A stretch of DNA of 64,000 nt from Niallia taxi (lineage in GTDB: Bacteria > Bacillota > Bacilli > Bacillales > Cytobacillaceae), in assembly GCF_004005475.1 (NCBI RefSeq), contig NZ_RZTZ01000015.1, positions 36,162 to 100,161 on the forward strand, in the 5' to 3' direction. Shown in pieces: positions 10,135 through 18,066 of the stretch; within the stretch, counting starts at the first letter, position 1, and every line of letters starts with the position of its first letter. Under the pieces are notes generated by a model. It made no database searches. It was given only the letters and a program-made list of their open reading frames with translations, and was not told the origin of the DNA. The position numbers and the translations under genes are program-made.

Positions 10135-10800
10135 ATGGAAAGAAAACAGAAATTCCTAAAAAACAAATTTTTGCTTGCCTGCTTGTTGCTGCTAACATTG
10201 ATGCTTGCAGCATGTGGTACAACCAATGAAGCGGAAGATTCAAAAAGCTCTTCCACCAACTCGCCTACGATAGAAGTTAGTCCTGTTGTGACGATTACAA
10301 TGGAGGACGATTCCAAGATCGAAATCGAGTTATATCCAAAAAAAGCGCCTAATACAGTTAACAACTTTGTCTCTCTTGTACAAAAGGGCTATTATGATGG
10401 TCTAACATTCCACAGGGTTATTCCAGATTTCATGATTCAAGGTGGAGATCCTGAGGGCAACGGTACAGGTGGACCTGGTTATGCAATTGAAGGTGAATTC
10501 TCTGAAAATGGATTTGACGACAATGATTTAAAGCATGAAAGAGGCGTCATCAGTATGGCAAGGTCAGGTGATCCTAATTCAGCAGGTTCTCAGTTTTTCA
10601 TTATGACAAAAACGACTGCAAGTCTTGATGGTCAATATGCTGCTTTTGGTAAGGTTACAAGCGGAATGGATGTTGTGGACAAAATCGTTGCAGTTGACAG
10701 AGATGCTAATGACAAGCCGAAGCAAGATGTCATCATGAAAAAGGTGACTGTTGATACGAAGGGTGTCACTTTTCCACAGCCGCAAAAGGTAGACGATTGA
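10135..10800 (+). CDS. Secreted lipoprotein peptidyl-prolyl isomerase (cyclophilin type)
   Basis: 221-aa protein: a lipoprotein signal peptide, a Ser/Thr/Asn-rich linker and a cyclophilin domain (about residues 55-215). The signal has basic residues 3-11, a leucine-rich core and lipobox LAAC with lipidated Cys27. Cyclophilin active-site features are FHRVIPDFMIQGGD, the GSQFFI segment and DGQYAAFGKV (His/Trp position substituted by Tyr). By family it would catalyse proline cis-trans isomerisation in proteins folding outside the membrane. The next gene is a cytoplasmic cyclophilin; the two domains are related and probably arose by duplication. Confidence 0.9.
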   Translation: MERKQKFLKNKFLLACLLLLTLMLAACGTTNEAEDSKSSSTNSPTIEVSPVVTITMEDDSKIEIELYPKKAPNTVNNFVSLVQKGYYDGLTFHRVIPDFMIQGGDPEGNGTGGPGYAIEGEFSENGFDDNDLKHERGVISMARSGDPNSAGSQFFIMTKTTASLDGQYAAFGKVTSGMDVVDKIVAVDRDANDKPKQDVIMKKVTVDTKGVTFPQPQKVDD

Positions 10801-10811
10801 TTGTTTGTTTT

Positions 10812-10879
10812 TTAGGACAAGCAATAACATTTTATTTCTAGTAGGGAATTATGGTATGATGAATTGAACATTGTCCTAA
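10812..10879. promoter_or_regulatory. Promoter region of ppiB flanked by a 9-bp inverted repeat
   Basis: TTAGGACAA (10812-10820) and TTGTCCTAA (10871-10879) are perfect inverted copies separated by 50 bp. Between them is a candidate -10 TATGAT (10855-10860) with TTTATT 18 bp upstream. Either a hairpin in the read-through RNA or paired protein sites could explain it; no T tract follows, so it is not a standard terminator. Confidence 0.4.
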
Positions 10880-10924
10880 GCAAAACACAATACATATGGG
10901 ACAAGATAAAAGGAGATGTTTATA

Positions 10925-11359
10925 ATGGCAGAAAAAGGATACATATTGATGCAAAACGGAGAAAAGATCGAATTCGAACTTTATCCAAATGAAGCACCAG
11001 GAACAGTTGAAAACTTCACAAAGCTTGCTAAAGAAGGCTTTTACGATGGTTTGACTTTCCACCGCGTTATCCCAGGCTTCGTAAGCCAAGGTGGAGACCC
11101 AAATGGTAATGGTACAGGCGGTCCTGGTTACACAATCAAATGTGAAACACAAGGAAACCCTCATACACACCAAGAAGGTTCATTATCAATGGCACATGCT
11201 GGTAAAGACACAGGCGGCAGCCAATTCTTTATCGTACATGACCCACAACCACATTTAAACGGAGTACACACAGTATTCGGTAAAGTAACATCAGGAATCT
11301 CTGCTGTTAAAGCAATGAGAAACGGCGATGTTATGGATAAAGTAGTAATTGGCGAATAA
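10925..11359 (+). CDS. ppiB: Cytoplasmic peptidyl-prolyl cis-trans isomerase B
   Basis: 144-aa cyclophilin, nearly the length of B. subtilis PpiB (143 aa) and alike throughout. It catalyses prolyl isomerisation during folding of cytosolic proteins. Signature segments are [55 protein letters not shown] and the active-site [12 protein letters not shown]. Start ATG 10925 lies nine bases after AGGAG; the in-frame ATG at 10916 is too close to that site. There is no signal peptide. It is followed by a strong terminator. Confidence 0.96.
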   Translation: MAEKGYILMQNGEKIEFELYPNEAPGTVENFTKLAKEGFYDGLTFHRVIPGFVSQGGDPNGNGTGGPGYTIKCETQGNPHTHQEGSLSMAHAGKDTGGSQFFIVHDPQPHLNGVHTVFGKVTSGISAVKAMRNGDVMDKVVIGE

Positions 11360-11370
11360 TTACTGATTAA

Positions 11371-11425
11371 TAGAACAAGCCCCTATGGACGAAAGAATCC
11401 AGAGGGGGGTTGTTCTATTTTAGCT
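11371..11425 (+). terminator. Terminator of ppiB
   Basis: TAGAACAAGCCCCT (11371-11384) pairs with the AGGGG...TTGTTCTA segment ending at 11418, giving a stem of about 13 bp followed by TTTTAG. Confidence 0.8.
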
Positions 11426-11466
11426 AATCTTTAATATTTTACGCATCCATCATTTCCTATTGATGT

Positions 11467-12192
11467 TTAAAGAAGCAAGAAATGATCTACAATATACTGC
11501 ACGATGAGCGGCCTATAAATCGCCTCAATACCTTGCATTTCGGCAAGCATCTGCTGCTGGTATTTATTTGTACCTGATTCAGAATGAGAGCGGAACTGTG
11601 TCAATGATTCATCCAAATAGACAATATGAACCCCTTTAGACAATAAGCGAAACCACATTTCATAATCATGTGTATATACCATAGCAGGGTTAAAGTCACC
11701 AAATTCTTCAAAAATGCTTTTTTTGATTAATATTGTGCATCCGTTTATTGGATTAGAGTATAAATAACCTTCATAAACTGCTTTCATGCTCGAATAATTA
11801 GCACCATTCGATGGGACTTGTACATTATTGTTACTGTCGATAATATCATAATTTGTAAAGCTTGCGTCTATTCCTCGTTCTTGCATAAAGGCCATTTGCT
11901 TGCTAAGCTTTTCTGGTTTAAAAAGGTCGTCAGAGCTAAGCCAGGCTATATACTCACCAGTTGCTTCGGCAATCCCTCTATTTAAAGCAGTTGCAGTACC
12001 ACCATTTTCTTTGCGGATATACTTTATTCGTGACCTGTACGGCATAATTTTTTCTCTGTATTTAACAGAGCCATCATCAACTAAAATCACTTCTACATTC
12101 GGATAGGTTTGATTTAAGGCACTCCTAATGGATTGGTCTACATAAGCGCAATTATAAAAAGGGATGATGATTGATATTTTCGGATACAACAT
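11467..12192 (-). CDS. Family 2 glycosyltransferase
   Basis: 241-aa inverting GT-A glycosyltransferase. The N-terminus ISIIIPFYN and EVILVDDGS form the nucleotide-sugar site, IRKENGGTATALNRGI is the usual central motif, and the metal-binding DXD equivalent is LSSDDLF near residue 95. The acceptor-side HDYEMWFRL motif is present near 183. There are no membrane segments. It would add a sugar to a polysaccharide or protein glycan at the cytoplasmic face. AAGGAGG lies seven bases before the ATG, and a sigma-K-like promoter precedes it (12240-12267). It is divergent from a GT4 gene. Confidence 0.9.
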   Translation of the reverse strand: MLYPKISIIIPFYNCAYVDQSIRSALNQTYPNVEVILVDDGSVKYREKIMPYRSRIKYIRKENGGTATALNRGIAEATGEYIAWLSSDDLFKPEKLSKQMAFMQERGIDASFTNYDIIDSNNNVQVPSNGANYSSMKAVYEGYLYSNPINGCTILIKKSIFEEFGDFNPAMVYTHDYEMWFRLLSKGVHIVYLDESLTQFRSHSESGTNKYQQQMLAEMQGIEAIYRPLIVQYIVDHFLLL

Positions 12193-12239
12193 GCTTCCTC
12201 CTTCTGTTTATTCCTCTGCTTTTTTCTTTTCATTAATAG

Positions 12240-12267
12240 TAATATATGAATATTCCTTCCTTGCTGT
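12240..12267 (-). promoter_or_regulatory. Sigma-K-like promoter of the GT2 gene
   Basis: On the minus strand AC (12267-12266) is followed after 17 bp by CATATATTA (12248-12240), fitting the sigma-K pattern AC, 16-17 bp, CATANNNTA. Transcription would begin about 40 bases before the ATG at 12192. Confidence 0.55.
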
Positions 12268-12355
12268 ATAGGTAAGTGTTTAGCCAAAAATAATCATTGA
12301 GCCAGGTTTTTTCTACCTAATATGACAAAAAAGAGGTCAATTTGGAGCGCTTTTC

Positions 12356-12364
12356 CATATCTTA
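12356..12364 (+). promoter_or_regulatory. Sigma-K-type -10 element of the GT4 gene
   Basis: CATATCTTA matches CATANNNTA, but no AC stands at 16-17 bp upstream. A start site near 12371 would leave a leader of about 45 nt and would favour ATG 12417. Confidence 0.35.
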
Positions 12365-12416
12365 TTAGAAGCATGTGGAAAAAATTAAAGATACGAAGGG
12401 ATGCGGGAAAACAACA

Positions 12417-13499
12417 ATGAATATTCTTTTTGTCTATTATGTGCCTAGCGGCGGAGTGGAAACTTTAAATCGTCAGCGTTCTGCTGCGCTAAAACAGGCG
12501 GGGATACACAGCCATTTCCTTTATTTCCGCAAAGCAAGGGACTTGGTTAATGACCATGAGGGACCTACATTTATCACAGATGATGATACAGAAATAAAAG
12601 CAATATTAGAAAAAGGCAACTACGACTTGATGGTAATCATCTCAGACTATAAATCGATTCCTCGCTTTCGGAATTTCGGATACACTGGACCTATTATTCT
12701 AGAGATACAAGGGTATGGCCCAAAGCATGTGGCTAGAACGGAAATGACAAACGCAGTTCCATATGTGACAACACCAGGAATTGGGCTGCTTAATCCTAAA
12801 ACACCTCATATTTCTCAAATTTTCAGTGAGTTATTTCCAGCTATACCAACCTTCCAATTTAATAATTGTTTCGACAGTAATAAATTCACATATAAGCGCC
12901 TGCCAAAAGCGGATAAACCTATTGTTGCCTGGATTGGTCGGCTGGAGGACAATAAAAACTGGAGAGAGTTTCTGCAGATAGGTAAAAGACTCTTGAACGA
13001 TGTGAATAAAGGTATTCAGCTTTATATGTTTGAAGATCCTACATTATCTACACAAGAGGAGAGGGCAGCCTTTCAGCTTTTAGTGGATCAGCTCCAGCTT
13101 GCTGAGCATTTGACTATATTGCCGAATATCCCAAATGAAAAAATGGCAGATTATTATTCGATAATTGGCGATTCAGGCGGTTTTCTATGCTCTACATCCA
13201 AGGTGGAAGGTGCACCTTATTCTGTGCTCGAAGCATTCAGTTGTAGATGTCCAGTACTTACAACAGACTCAGATGGAGTGAGAAGTTCGATCATTCATAA
13301 TGTGACTGGAAAATATTATCCCCTTGGAAATATTGATGCGGCATGTAAGCAAGCAAAGGAGCTGATGTACTACACAACCGTGAGGGAGCGTATCCGTACA
13401 ACTGCTTATCTGCATTTAACACGCGAATTCAGTCCAGAACAGTACTGCCGGAATTTTGTTTCTATGATGAGTCATTTTGGTGTTAAAACACAGAATTAG
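12417..13499 (+). CDS. Family 4-type (GT-B) glycosyltransferase
   Basis: 360-aa GT-B glycosyltransferase. The N-terminal half begins MNILFVYYVPSGGVETLNRQ. The C-terminal GT4 domain starts at IVAWIGRLEDNKNW (about residue 176), continues with ILPNIPNEKMADYY, and carries the donor-binding STSKVEGAPYSVLEAFSCRCPV with the E-x7-E pair. ATG 12417 gives the family-like N-terminus; an in-frame GTG at 12375 would add 14 unlikely residues. The ribosome site is weak (GAAGGG, long spacing). It is transcribed away from the GT2 gene and converges on the sugar-nucleotide operon. Confidence 0.88.
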   Translation: MNILFVYYVPSGGVETLNRQRSAALKQAGIHSHFLYFRKARDLVNDHEGPTFITDDDTEIKAILEKGNYDLMVIISDYKSIPRFRNFGYTGPIILEIQGYGPKHVARTEMTNAVPYVTTPGIGLLNPKTPHISQIFSELFPAIPTFQFNNCFDSNKFTYKRLPKADKPIVAWIGRLEDNKNWREFLQIGKRLLNDVNKGIQLYMFEDPTLSTQEERAAFQLLVDQLQLAEHLTILPNIPNEKMADYYSIIGDSGGFLCSTSKVEGAPYSVLEAFSCRCPVLTTDSDGVRSSIIHNVTGKYYPLGNIDAACKQAKELMYYTTVRERIRTTAYLHLTREFSPEQYCRNFVSMMSHFGVKTQN

Positions 13500-13524
13500 A
13501 AAAATAATAAGTAACTCCTAAAGA

Positions 13525-13555
13525 AAGTCGTGCATTTTCATGCACGACTTATTTT
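13525..13555. terminator. Bidirectional terminator between converging units
   Basis: An 11-bp perfect stem (13525-13535 with 13540-13550) has a TTTC loop and a short T-rich right flank. It sits between the stop codons of the GT4 gene and the SDR gene. Confidence 0.8.
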
Positions 13556-14441
13556 ATCCTTGGAAATAATTGAGCATATCAGCTAACGAAAGTGTTAGTG
13601 ACCTTTCCTGCTGCCAGCCTAATTCCTTTAGCTTAACAGGGTCTATCAGAGGAGTAGTATCGGAAACATCAGATTTAACTGATTTTATTTCAATGGTCCT
13701 TCCTGTTAATTGTTCCAGATGTTCCAAAACCTTTCCTAACGAATGGTTAACTCCTGTTGTTATATCATACACTTCTCTACTTTTTCCTTTAAGCAAAATA
13801 TATTCATATGCAGACACTGCATCGCGAACATCGATAAAATCCCTTGTTGCATTACTATTTTGTACAGTAATAAATGGTTTTCTCTCATCTTTGACAGATT
13901 CGAGAATCTGTTTAACAAAAATAGCACAAACACCGTTTGAATTACCAGGACCAATCAAGTTTGTTGGTTTTGCGACCATAATGTCCAGATTATACAGATG
14001 AGCCCAAGATAGTGCAATCGTTGTTTGGATTGTTTTGCTTAAACTGTAAGGGTGCGGGATAGCGGAAATATCCTGAGGATTGGTCTGCAGGGCTGAACCA
14101 ACAATCAGCATTTTACAGTCTGGCTTGTGCTTTGCTGCTGCTTGAAGCAAATAGGCTGTAGACATCGCGTTAATTTCCAGTGTTTTAATAGGATTATCCC
14201 ACGAATCACCGACATGGTTTTGTCCTGCTAAATGCAGCAAGTAGTCTGGCTTGCACGTTTTCATTAATTTTTCTGCATCCTGTTCGTTAGCTAAATCACA
14301 TAGCAGGAGCTGGTTGATGCCAGGAATGAGGGTATTTTTTTTTGCTGCTCCATAGACATAATAGCCTTTTTCCGCAAAAAATCTGCAAGCGTGGATTCCT
14401 GTAAACCCGCTCGCACCGGTAATCAAAATTGTTTTATTCAT
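13554..14441 (-). CDS. NAD(P)-dependent sugar epimerase/dehydratase (extended SDR)
   Basis: 295-aa extended short-chain dehydrogenase, last gene of a four-gene operon. The Rossmann motif is GASGFTG near residue 8, LLHLAGQNHVGDSW follows, and the catalytic Tyr-x3-Lys is YSLSK near residue 133. TRDFIDVRDAVSAY and the C-terminal DPVKLKELGW are typical of GDP-mannose 4,6-dehydratase/UDP-sugar epimerase enzymes. It probably makes or modifies a 6-deoxy or epimerised nucleotide sugar; the exact substrate is not readable. It overlaps the upstream gene by eight bases and has a weak ribosome site, which suggests translational coupling. Confidence 0.82.
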   Translation of the reverse strand: MNKTILITGASGFTGIHACRFFAEKGYYVYGAAKKNTLIPGINQLLLCDLANEQDAEKLMKTCKPDYLLHLAGQNHVGDSWDNPIKTLEINAMSTAYLLQAAAKHKPDCKMLIVGSALQTNPQDISAIPHPYSLSKTIQTTIALSWAHLYNLDIMVAKPTNLIGPGNSNGVCAIFVKQILESVKDERKPFITVQNSNATRDFIDVRDAVSAYEYILLKGKSREVYDITTGVNHSLGKVLEHLEQLTGRTIEIKSVKSDVSDTTPLIDPVKLKELGWQQERSLTLSLADMLNYFQG

Positions 14442-15264
14442 TTTCTATCATCCACGTTTTCATTTCCTGTAGCATATCCAAGTAAGAAGGGGGATCATAA
14501 ATATAATCAGTTCTAGTATTTACAATTGTTCTGTCTAGTTTGTTCTTCTTGTCAGGAAGGATTTTCACATCATCTTTGTCAAATACGGTTTGAAACAGCT
14601 TTAACAATTCAAACTTTGAAATTTTTTCTTTTACACATAAATGATAAAGACCTGTTACCTTATTCTCAATCATCTTTTCCGTTGCTTTTGCCAGCTCTAT
14701 TGTTGTTACTCCATTCCAATATACGTGTTCATATCCTTTTATTTCACCAGTTTGCTTCATGAACCATAAGAAGAGACCAATTCCATTATCTTTTTGTTCA
14801 GGACCAATTATCGAAGTTCGGATAGTCAGGTTTTCATCATCTTTAATTTCACCGTATTGCTTTGTTTTGGAATATTGTGTAGTCCCATCTGGAATACAGT
14901 CCTCTGTATAATCTCCTTCATCACCGGAAAACACGCAATCTGTGCTGATATGAATTAGCTTTCCGCCGTTTCTTTTCGCAAGTTTGACGAGCTGATGCGG
15001 CAAAAAGCTGTTCACTTGCATGGCAATAAAAGGATTTTTCTCGGCATCTTCGTTCAAGATGCCGATACAGTTAATGATGATATCTGGTTTTATAGAGTCA
15101 ATAATTTTCTCTAATGTAATCAGATCTGTCACTTCAAGATAAATACAATCTTTATCTTGCTTATCCCTTGATGTGTAATAGACTTTATATTTCGGATTTT
15201 TTTTGAAATATTCCACCATTACATGTCCTGCCATCCCTTTGCCACCAAGGACTAAGAGCTTCAT
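14434..15264 (-). CDS. RmlD/FnlB-like nucleotide-sugar reductase
   Basis: 276-aa SDR of the dTDP-4-dehydrorhamnose reductase family. It starts MKLLVLGGKGMAGHVM, with the GxxGxxG coenzyme motif, DIIINCIGILNEDAE, HISTDCVFSGDEGDYTE and the catalytic YSKTKQYGE. Its place directly after a CapE/FnlA-like dehydratase and a UDP-GlcNAc 2-epimerase suggests the FnlB/CapF step: reduction of the 4-keto intermediate to UDP-6-deoxy-L-talNAc. Unlike S. aureus CapF it has no C-terminal cupin domain, so it resembles the short FnlB type. The ATG follows the upstream stop codon directly. Confidence 0.82.
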   Translation of the reverse strand: MKLLVLGGKGMAGHVMVEYFKKNPKYKVYYTSRDKQDKDCIYLEVTDLITLEKIIDSIKPDIIINCIGILNEDAEKNPFIAMQVNSFLPHQLVKLAKRNGGKLIHISTDCVFSGDEGDYTEDCIPDGTTQYSKTKQYGEIKDDENLTIRTSIIGPEQKDNGIGLFLWFMKQTGEIKGYEHVYWNGVTTIELAKATEKMIENKVTGLYHLCVKEKISKFELLKLFQTVFDKDDVKILPDKKNKLDRTIVNTRTDYIYDPPSYLDMLQEMKTWMIENE

Positions 15265-16251
15265 TTAGATAAGACCGCCTTTCGATAGCATATCCTTGAT
15301 TTCCTCTTTGCTGATTAAGCCGATGCTGGAATTATATTCATCCAGGTCAACAGGAGAGCAATCTGCATAATGCTCTTTTAACCCATCAATATGAATGGAT
15401 GGCAAGATAACATAATATTCCTCATCATAAATGCATGTTGTAGTGCACTCATATTTGGAAAGCAACAGCTCGTGAATTTTCTCCCCTGGGCGGATTCCGA
15501 GTATTTCTGTCTTAACATTTTCTACTTGTGAAAGCTCAACAATTACATCTGCTAAGTCGATAATTCGGCATGCAGGCATTTTCATGACAAAGATTTCGCC
15601 GCCATAGCTTTCAAAGGTAGCTTTAAATACCAACTTGATTGCTTCTTGTACTGTCAAAAAGAATCTTGTCATTTTAAGATCTGTGATGCCGACCGTCTGT
15701 TTATCCCGAATTTGCTTTTTGAAGACATGTATAACACTTCCATTTGTTCCGAGCACATTACCGCCACGAATGCAGACAAATTTCGTATCTGTATTAAGTG
15801 TGTTCGCATGAATGATTAGTTTTTCTCCCATCGCTTTTGATAAGCCGTAGAAATTAGAAGGGTCAGAAGCTTTGTCTGTTGAAATATAGACGACTTTGTG
15901 GACATTTTGTGCAATCGCGGCATCTATGACATTCTGTGTACCGATGACATTTGTTTTCAATGCTTCGAGGGGCTGGTGTTCACAGATTGGCACATGCTTT
16001 AATGCTGCTAAATGGAATAAGTAATCGACATTTTGGCATGCATCCATTAACGTTTCTTTTTCTTTAATGTCACCAATAATAAAATGAAGCTTAGGATGAT
16101 TGTCAAACTCTTGTTTCATCATGAATTGTACCGATTCATTCCTAGAAAAAATGCGGATTTCCTCTGGATTCTCACACAGCAGCTGCTTCACCAGCTCATG
16201 TCCCCATGAACCTGTTCCACCTGTAATTAAAATCTTTTTATTTTCAAACAA
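15265..16251 (-). CDS. CapE/FnlA-like UDP-GlcNAc 4,6-dehydratase/5-epimerase
   Basis: 328-aa extended SDR resembling CapE, WbjB and FnlA. Features are ILITGGTGSWGHELV (cofactor site), EIRIFSRNE, LHFIIGDIKEKE, DYLFHLAALKHVP and CEHQPLEALKTNVIGTQNV, then the atypical catalytic region YISTDKASDP...FYGLSKAMGEK. These are family hallmarks of dehydratases that act on UDP-GlcNAc, the first step towards UDP-L-FucNAc or related sugars. It starts at TTG 16251 behind GGAGG and overlaps the upstream 2-epimerase by eight bases. Neighbours supply the reductase and C2-epimerase steps. PseB-like activity is a less likely alternative because no other pseudaminic-acid genes are near. Confidence 0.88.
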   Translation of the reverse strand: MFENKKILITGGTGSWGHELVKQLLCENPEEIRIFSRNESVQFMMKQEFDNHPKLHFIIGDIKEKETLMDACQNVDYLFHLAALKHVPICEHQPLEALKTNVIGTQNVIDAAIAQNVHKVVYISTDKASDPSNFYGLSKAMGEKLIIHANTLNTDTKFVCIRGGNVLGTNGSVIHVFKKQIRDKQTVGITDLKMTRFFLTVQEAIKLVFKATFESYGGEIFVMKMPACRIIDLADVIVELSQVENVKTEILGIRPGEKIHELLLSKYECTTTCIYDEEYYVILPSIHIDGLKEHYADCSPVDLDEYNSSIGLISKEEIKDMLSKGGLI

Positions 16252-17335
16252 CTTCCATTCCTCCCAATACGATTTTTACTATTTTATCTGAAACATTCAC
16301 ATGGTCATAACCATCAGGGAAAGACCATTTTCTTGATTGATTAACCATTGACTTTACACAGCTTATAATCTGTTCACCATTCAGGCCAGAAAGGATATTA
16401 CTTCCACATTCAATTGTTTCCATCCGCTCTGTAGTTTTGCGAATTGTTACAGTCGGAACATGGAACAAGCAGCATTCCTCCTGAACAGTTCCACTGTCAG
16501 TAAGCACACAAAGAGCGTTTTTTTCCAACTTCACAAAATCAAAAAATCCAAATGGCTCATAAAATTCAATTAAAGGATCAATTTTAAGCTCTTTGTTTTG
16601 TTCTATACGAGCTCTTGTGCGAGGATGTATGCTGCATATTATCCTTTTTTTATACAATTTAGCTATTGAATTGATGCCAGTAATAATTTCCTTTAACCGA
16701 TCTTTATTATCGACATTTTCTGCTCTATGTGTTGTTACAAGGAAATAGTCTTGCTCTTTAAGAGATAGTTTATCTAAAATGCCGCTGGAATCGATTCGTT
16801 CGCCGTAATGAAGCAATACCTCATAAATGGGATTTCCAGTCACAAGAATTCTGTTTGATGGAAATCCTTCCTGCAGAAGATTCTGCTTGCTTTGTGGCGT
16901 GTAAGGTAAATTAAAGCTAGAGACACTATCAATTAGTTTCCTGTTTTTTTCTTCTGGCACATCCAGATCAAAGCATCTGTTCCCAGCTTCCATATGATAG
17001 ACAGGAATGCCCATTCTTTCGGATAAGATAGAACTTAAACCACTGTTTGTATCGCCGAGTACCAACACTTTATCCGGCTTCTCTTTGTTCAATATCAGTT
17101 CTAATTCTTTGAAAATGACGGCAAGCTGTTCTCCCAACGACTGATGCTTTTCACTTAGCACATAATCTGGCTTTCTAATTCCCATTTCGAGAAAAAATAT
17201 TTCACTTAAAGACGAAGTGAAGTTTTGTCCTGTATGCACAAGGATATGTTCATCTGCCAATTGATCGAGTTTGCCGATTATTAAACTAAGACGGATGATC
17301 TCTGGCCTTGTCCCCAATATAGTCAATACTTTCAT
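16244..17335 (-). CDS. wecB: Non-hydrolysing UDP-N-acetylglucosamine 2-epimerase (WecB/FnlC type)
   Basis: 363-aa GT-B-fold epimerase. Recognisable segments are MKVLTILGTRPEIIRLS, HTGQNF, KVLVLGDTNSGLSS, YHMEAGNRCFD.D.PEE.NR, LVTTHRAENVD and VLTDSGTVQEECCLFHVPT. These are conserved in WecB, CapG and FnlC. In this operon it most likely inverts C2 of the UDP-6-deoxy-talNAc intermediate to give UDP-L-FucNAc; a ManNAc-forming role is the alternative. It is the first gene of the operon and a sigma-K-like promoter lies 39 bases upstream. Confidence 0.9.
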   Translation of the reverse strand: MKVLTILGTRPEIIRLSLIIGKLDQLADEHILVHTGQNFTSSLSEIFFLEMGIRKPDYVLSEKHQSLGEQLAVIFKELELILNKEKPDKVLVLGDTNSGLSSILSERMGIPVYHMEAGNRCFDLDVPEEKNRKLIDSVSSFNLPYTPQSKQNLLQEGFPSNRILVTGNPIYEVLLHYGERIDSSGILDKLSLKEQDYFLVTTHRAENVDNKDRLKEIITGINSIAKLYKKRIICSIHPRTRARIEQNKELKIDPLIEFYEPFGFFDFVKLEKNALCVLTDSGTVQEECCLFHVPTVTIRKTTERMETIECGSNILSGLNGEQIISCVKSMVNQSRKWSFPDGYDHVNVSDKIVKIVLGGMEVV

Positions 17336-17373
17336 TTCTCACCTCTCGTAAAGCCTGTAATGAAGAATCTCTA

Positions 17374-17400
17374 TAACATATGCATGTCCGTCCTGCATGT
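17374..17400 (-). promoter_or_regulatory. Sigma-K-like promoter of the UDP-FucNAc-type operon
   Basis: On the minus strand AC (17400-17399) is followed after exactly 16 bp by CATATGTTA (17382-17374). This matches AC, 16 bp, CATANNNTA in full. The predicted transcript starts about 30 nt before ATG 17335. Confidence 0.65.
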
Positions 17401-17461
17401 TCTAGGCAACCATCCTTTTTAATAGAAAAAATATGAGAATGAATCTTATATTTTTACTAAT

Positions 17462-17488
17462 AAAAAGCTCCCCACTAATGGGGAGCTT
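17462..17488 (-). terminator. Terminator of the 172-aa protein pair
   Basis: On the minus strand AAGCTCCCC (17488-17480) and GGGGAGCTT (17473-17465) form a 9-bp perfect stem with a 6-nt loop, followed by TTTTTATT. It separates the pair from the downstream operon. Confidence 0.85.
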
Positions 17489-17502
17489 AAACCGAGAATC
17501 TA

Positions 17503-18021
17503 CTAAATTGCGATTACTTCGTTAACCGTAACTTGTCCTAAATAATTTCCAGTGCCTGCTGCGCCTGATGTTACTGTTGAAGTAATAGTCAGAACTGCGT
17601 TAGTGCCAAGAAGCTGCAATGCAAGCAGGGCATCGCCGGAGGCAATTTCTACACTTAAAGGACCACCTGCATTCACAACGTTTGTAAACACAGGTATTGT
17701 TGCAATAACAATGCCTAATAGGTTAACGACCTCTAAGACTCCGCTAACGATGACTGTTTCCGTTCCAGAAAAAGCATAGTTAACGCTGACTGGTAAAGCG
17801 ACATTTAAAAGCCCCAATGGAAAAGTAAATCTGCTTACGAAGGTTACTGTTTGGTTCGCTGCACTATTTGGTGCCCAAATATAAGCATTGCTTCCGTCAA
17901 TGAATGGGGCAGTAGCAGATGGTGTTACCACAACTGGTGTTTGTGGGAATGTTCCGCCAGCAGTATTTGCGACAATCGTAGTATTGGCTGGAGTTGTAAA
18001 ACTTTGTAAAACGATTGGCAT
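17503..18021 (-). CDS. 172-aa beta-rich protein, tandem paralogue B (candidate spore-surface protein)
   Basis: I do not recognise a named family. The protein is rich in Val, Thr, Ala and Asn, has no signal peptide, cysteine or tryptophan-rich motif, and alternates hydrophobic and polar residues as a beta-sandwich would. It aligns over its full length with the next gene: MPIxLQxFT, IDGSNAYIWAP, TVTFVSRF, ALPVSVNYAFSGTETVIVSG, LGIVIATIPVF and the C-terminal GNYLGQVTV. The ribosome site GGAGGTGAAGAA is strong. It is co-transcribed with its paralogue 45 bp upstream, behind a sigma-K-like promoter. Size and composition recall exosporium jelly-roll proteins such as BxpB/ExsF, but that is inference. 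Confidence 0.7.
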   Translation of the reverse strand: MPIVLQSFTTPANTTIVANTAGGTFPQTPVVVTPSATAPFIDGSNAYIWAPNSAANQTVTFVSRFTFPLGLLNVALPVSVNYAFSGTETVIVSGVLEVVNLLGIVIATIPVFTNVVNAGGPLSVEIASGDALLALQLLGTNAVLTITSTVTSGAAGTGNYLGQVTVNEVIAI

Positions 18022-18066
18022 TTCTTCACCTCCTATTTTTTAATCTATCCTTTAGTTATTTAAGCT

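Noticed and set aside
12375..12416. GTG start adding 14 residues to the first GT4 protein
   Set aside because: It has no ribosome site and would lie about four bases after the inferred transcription start; MNILFVYYVPSGG is the family-like N-terminus.
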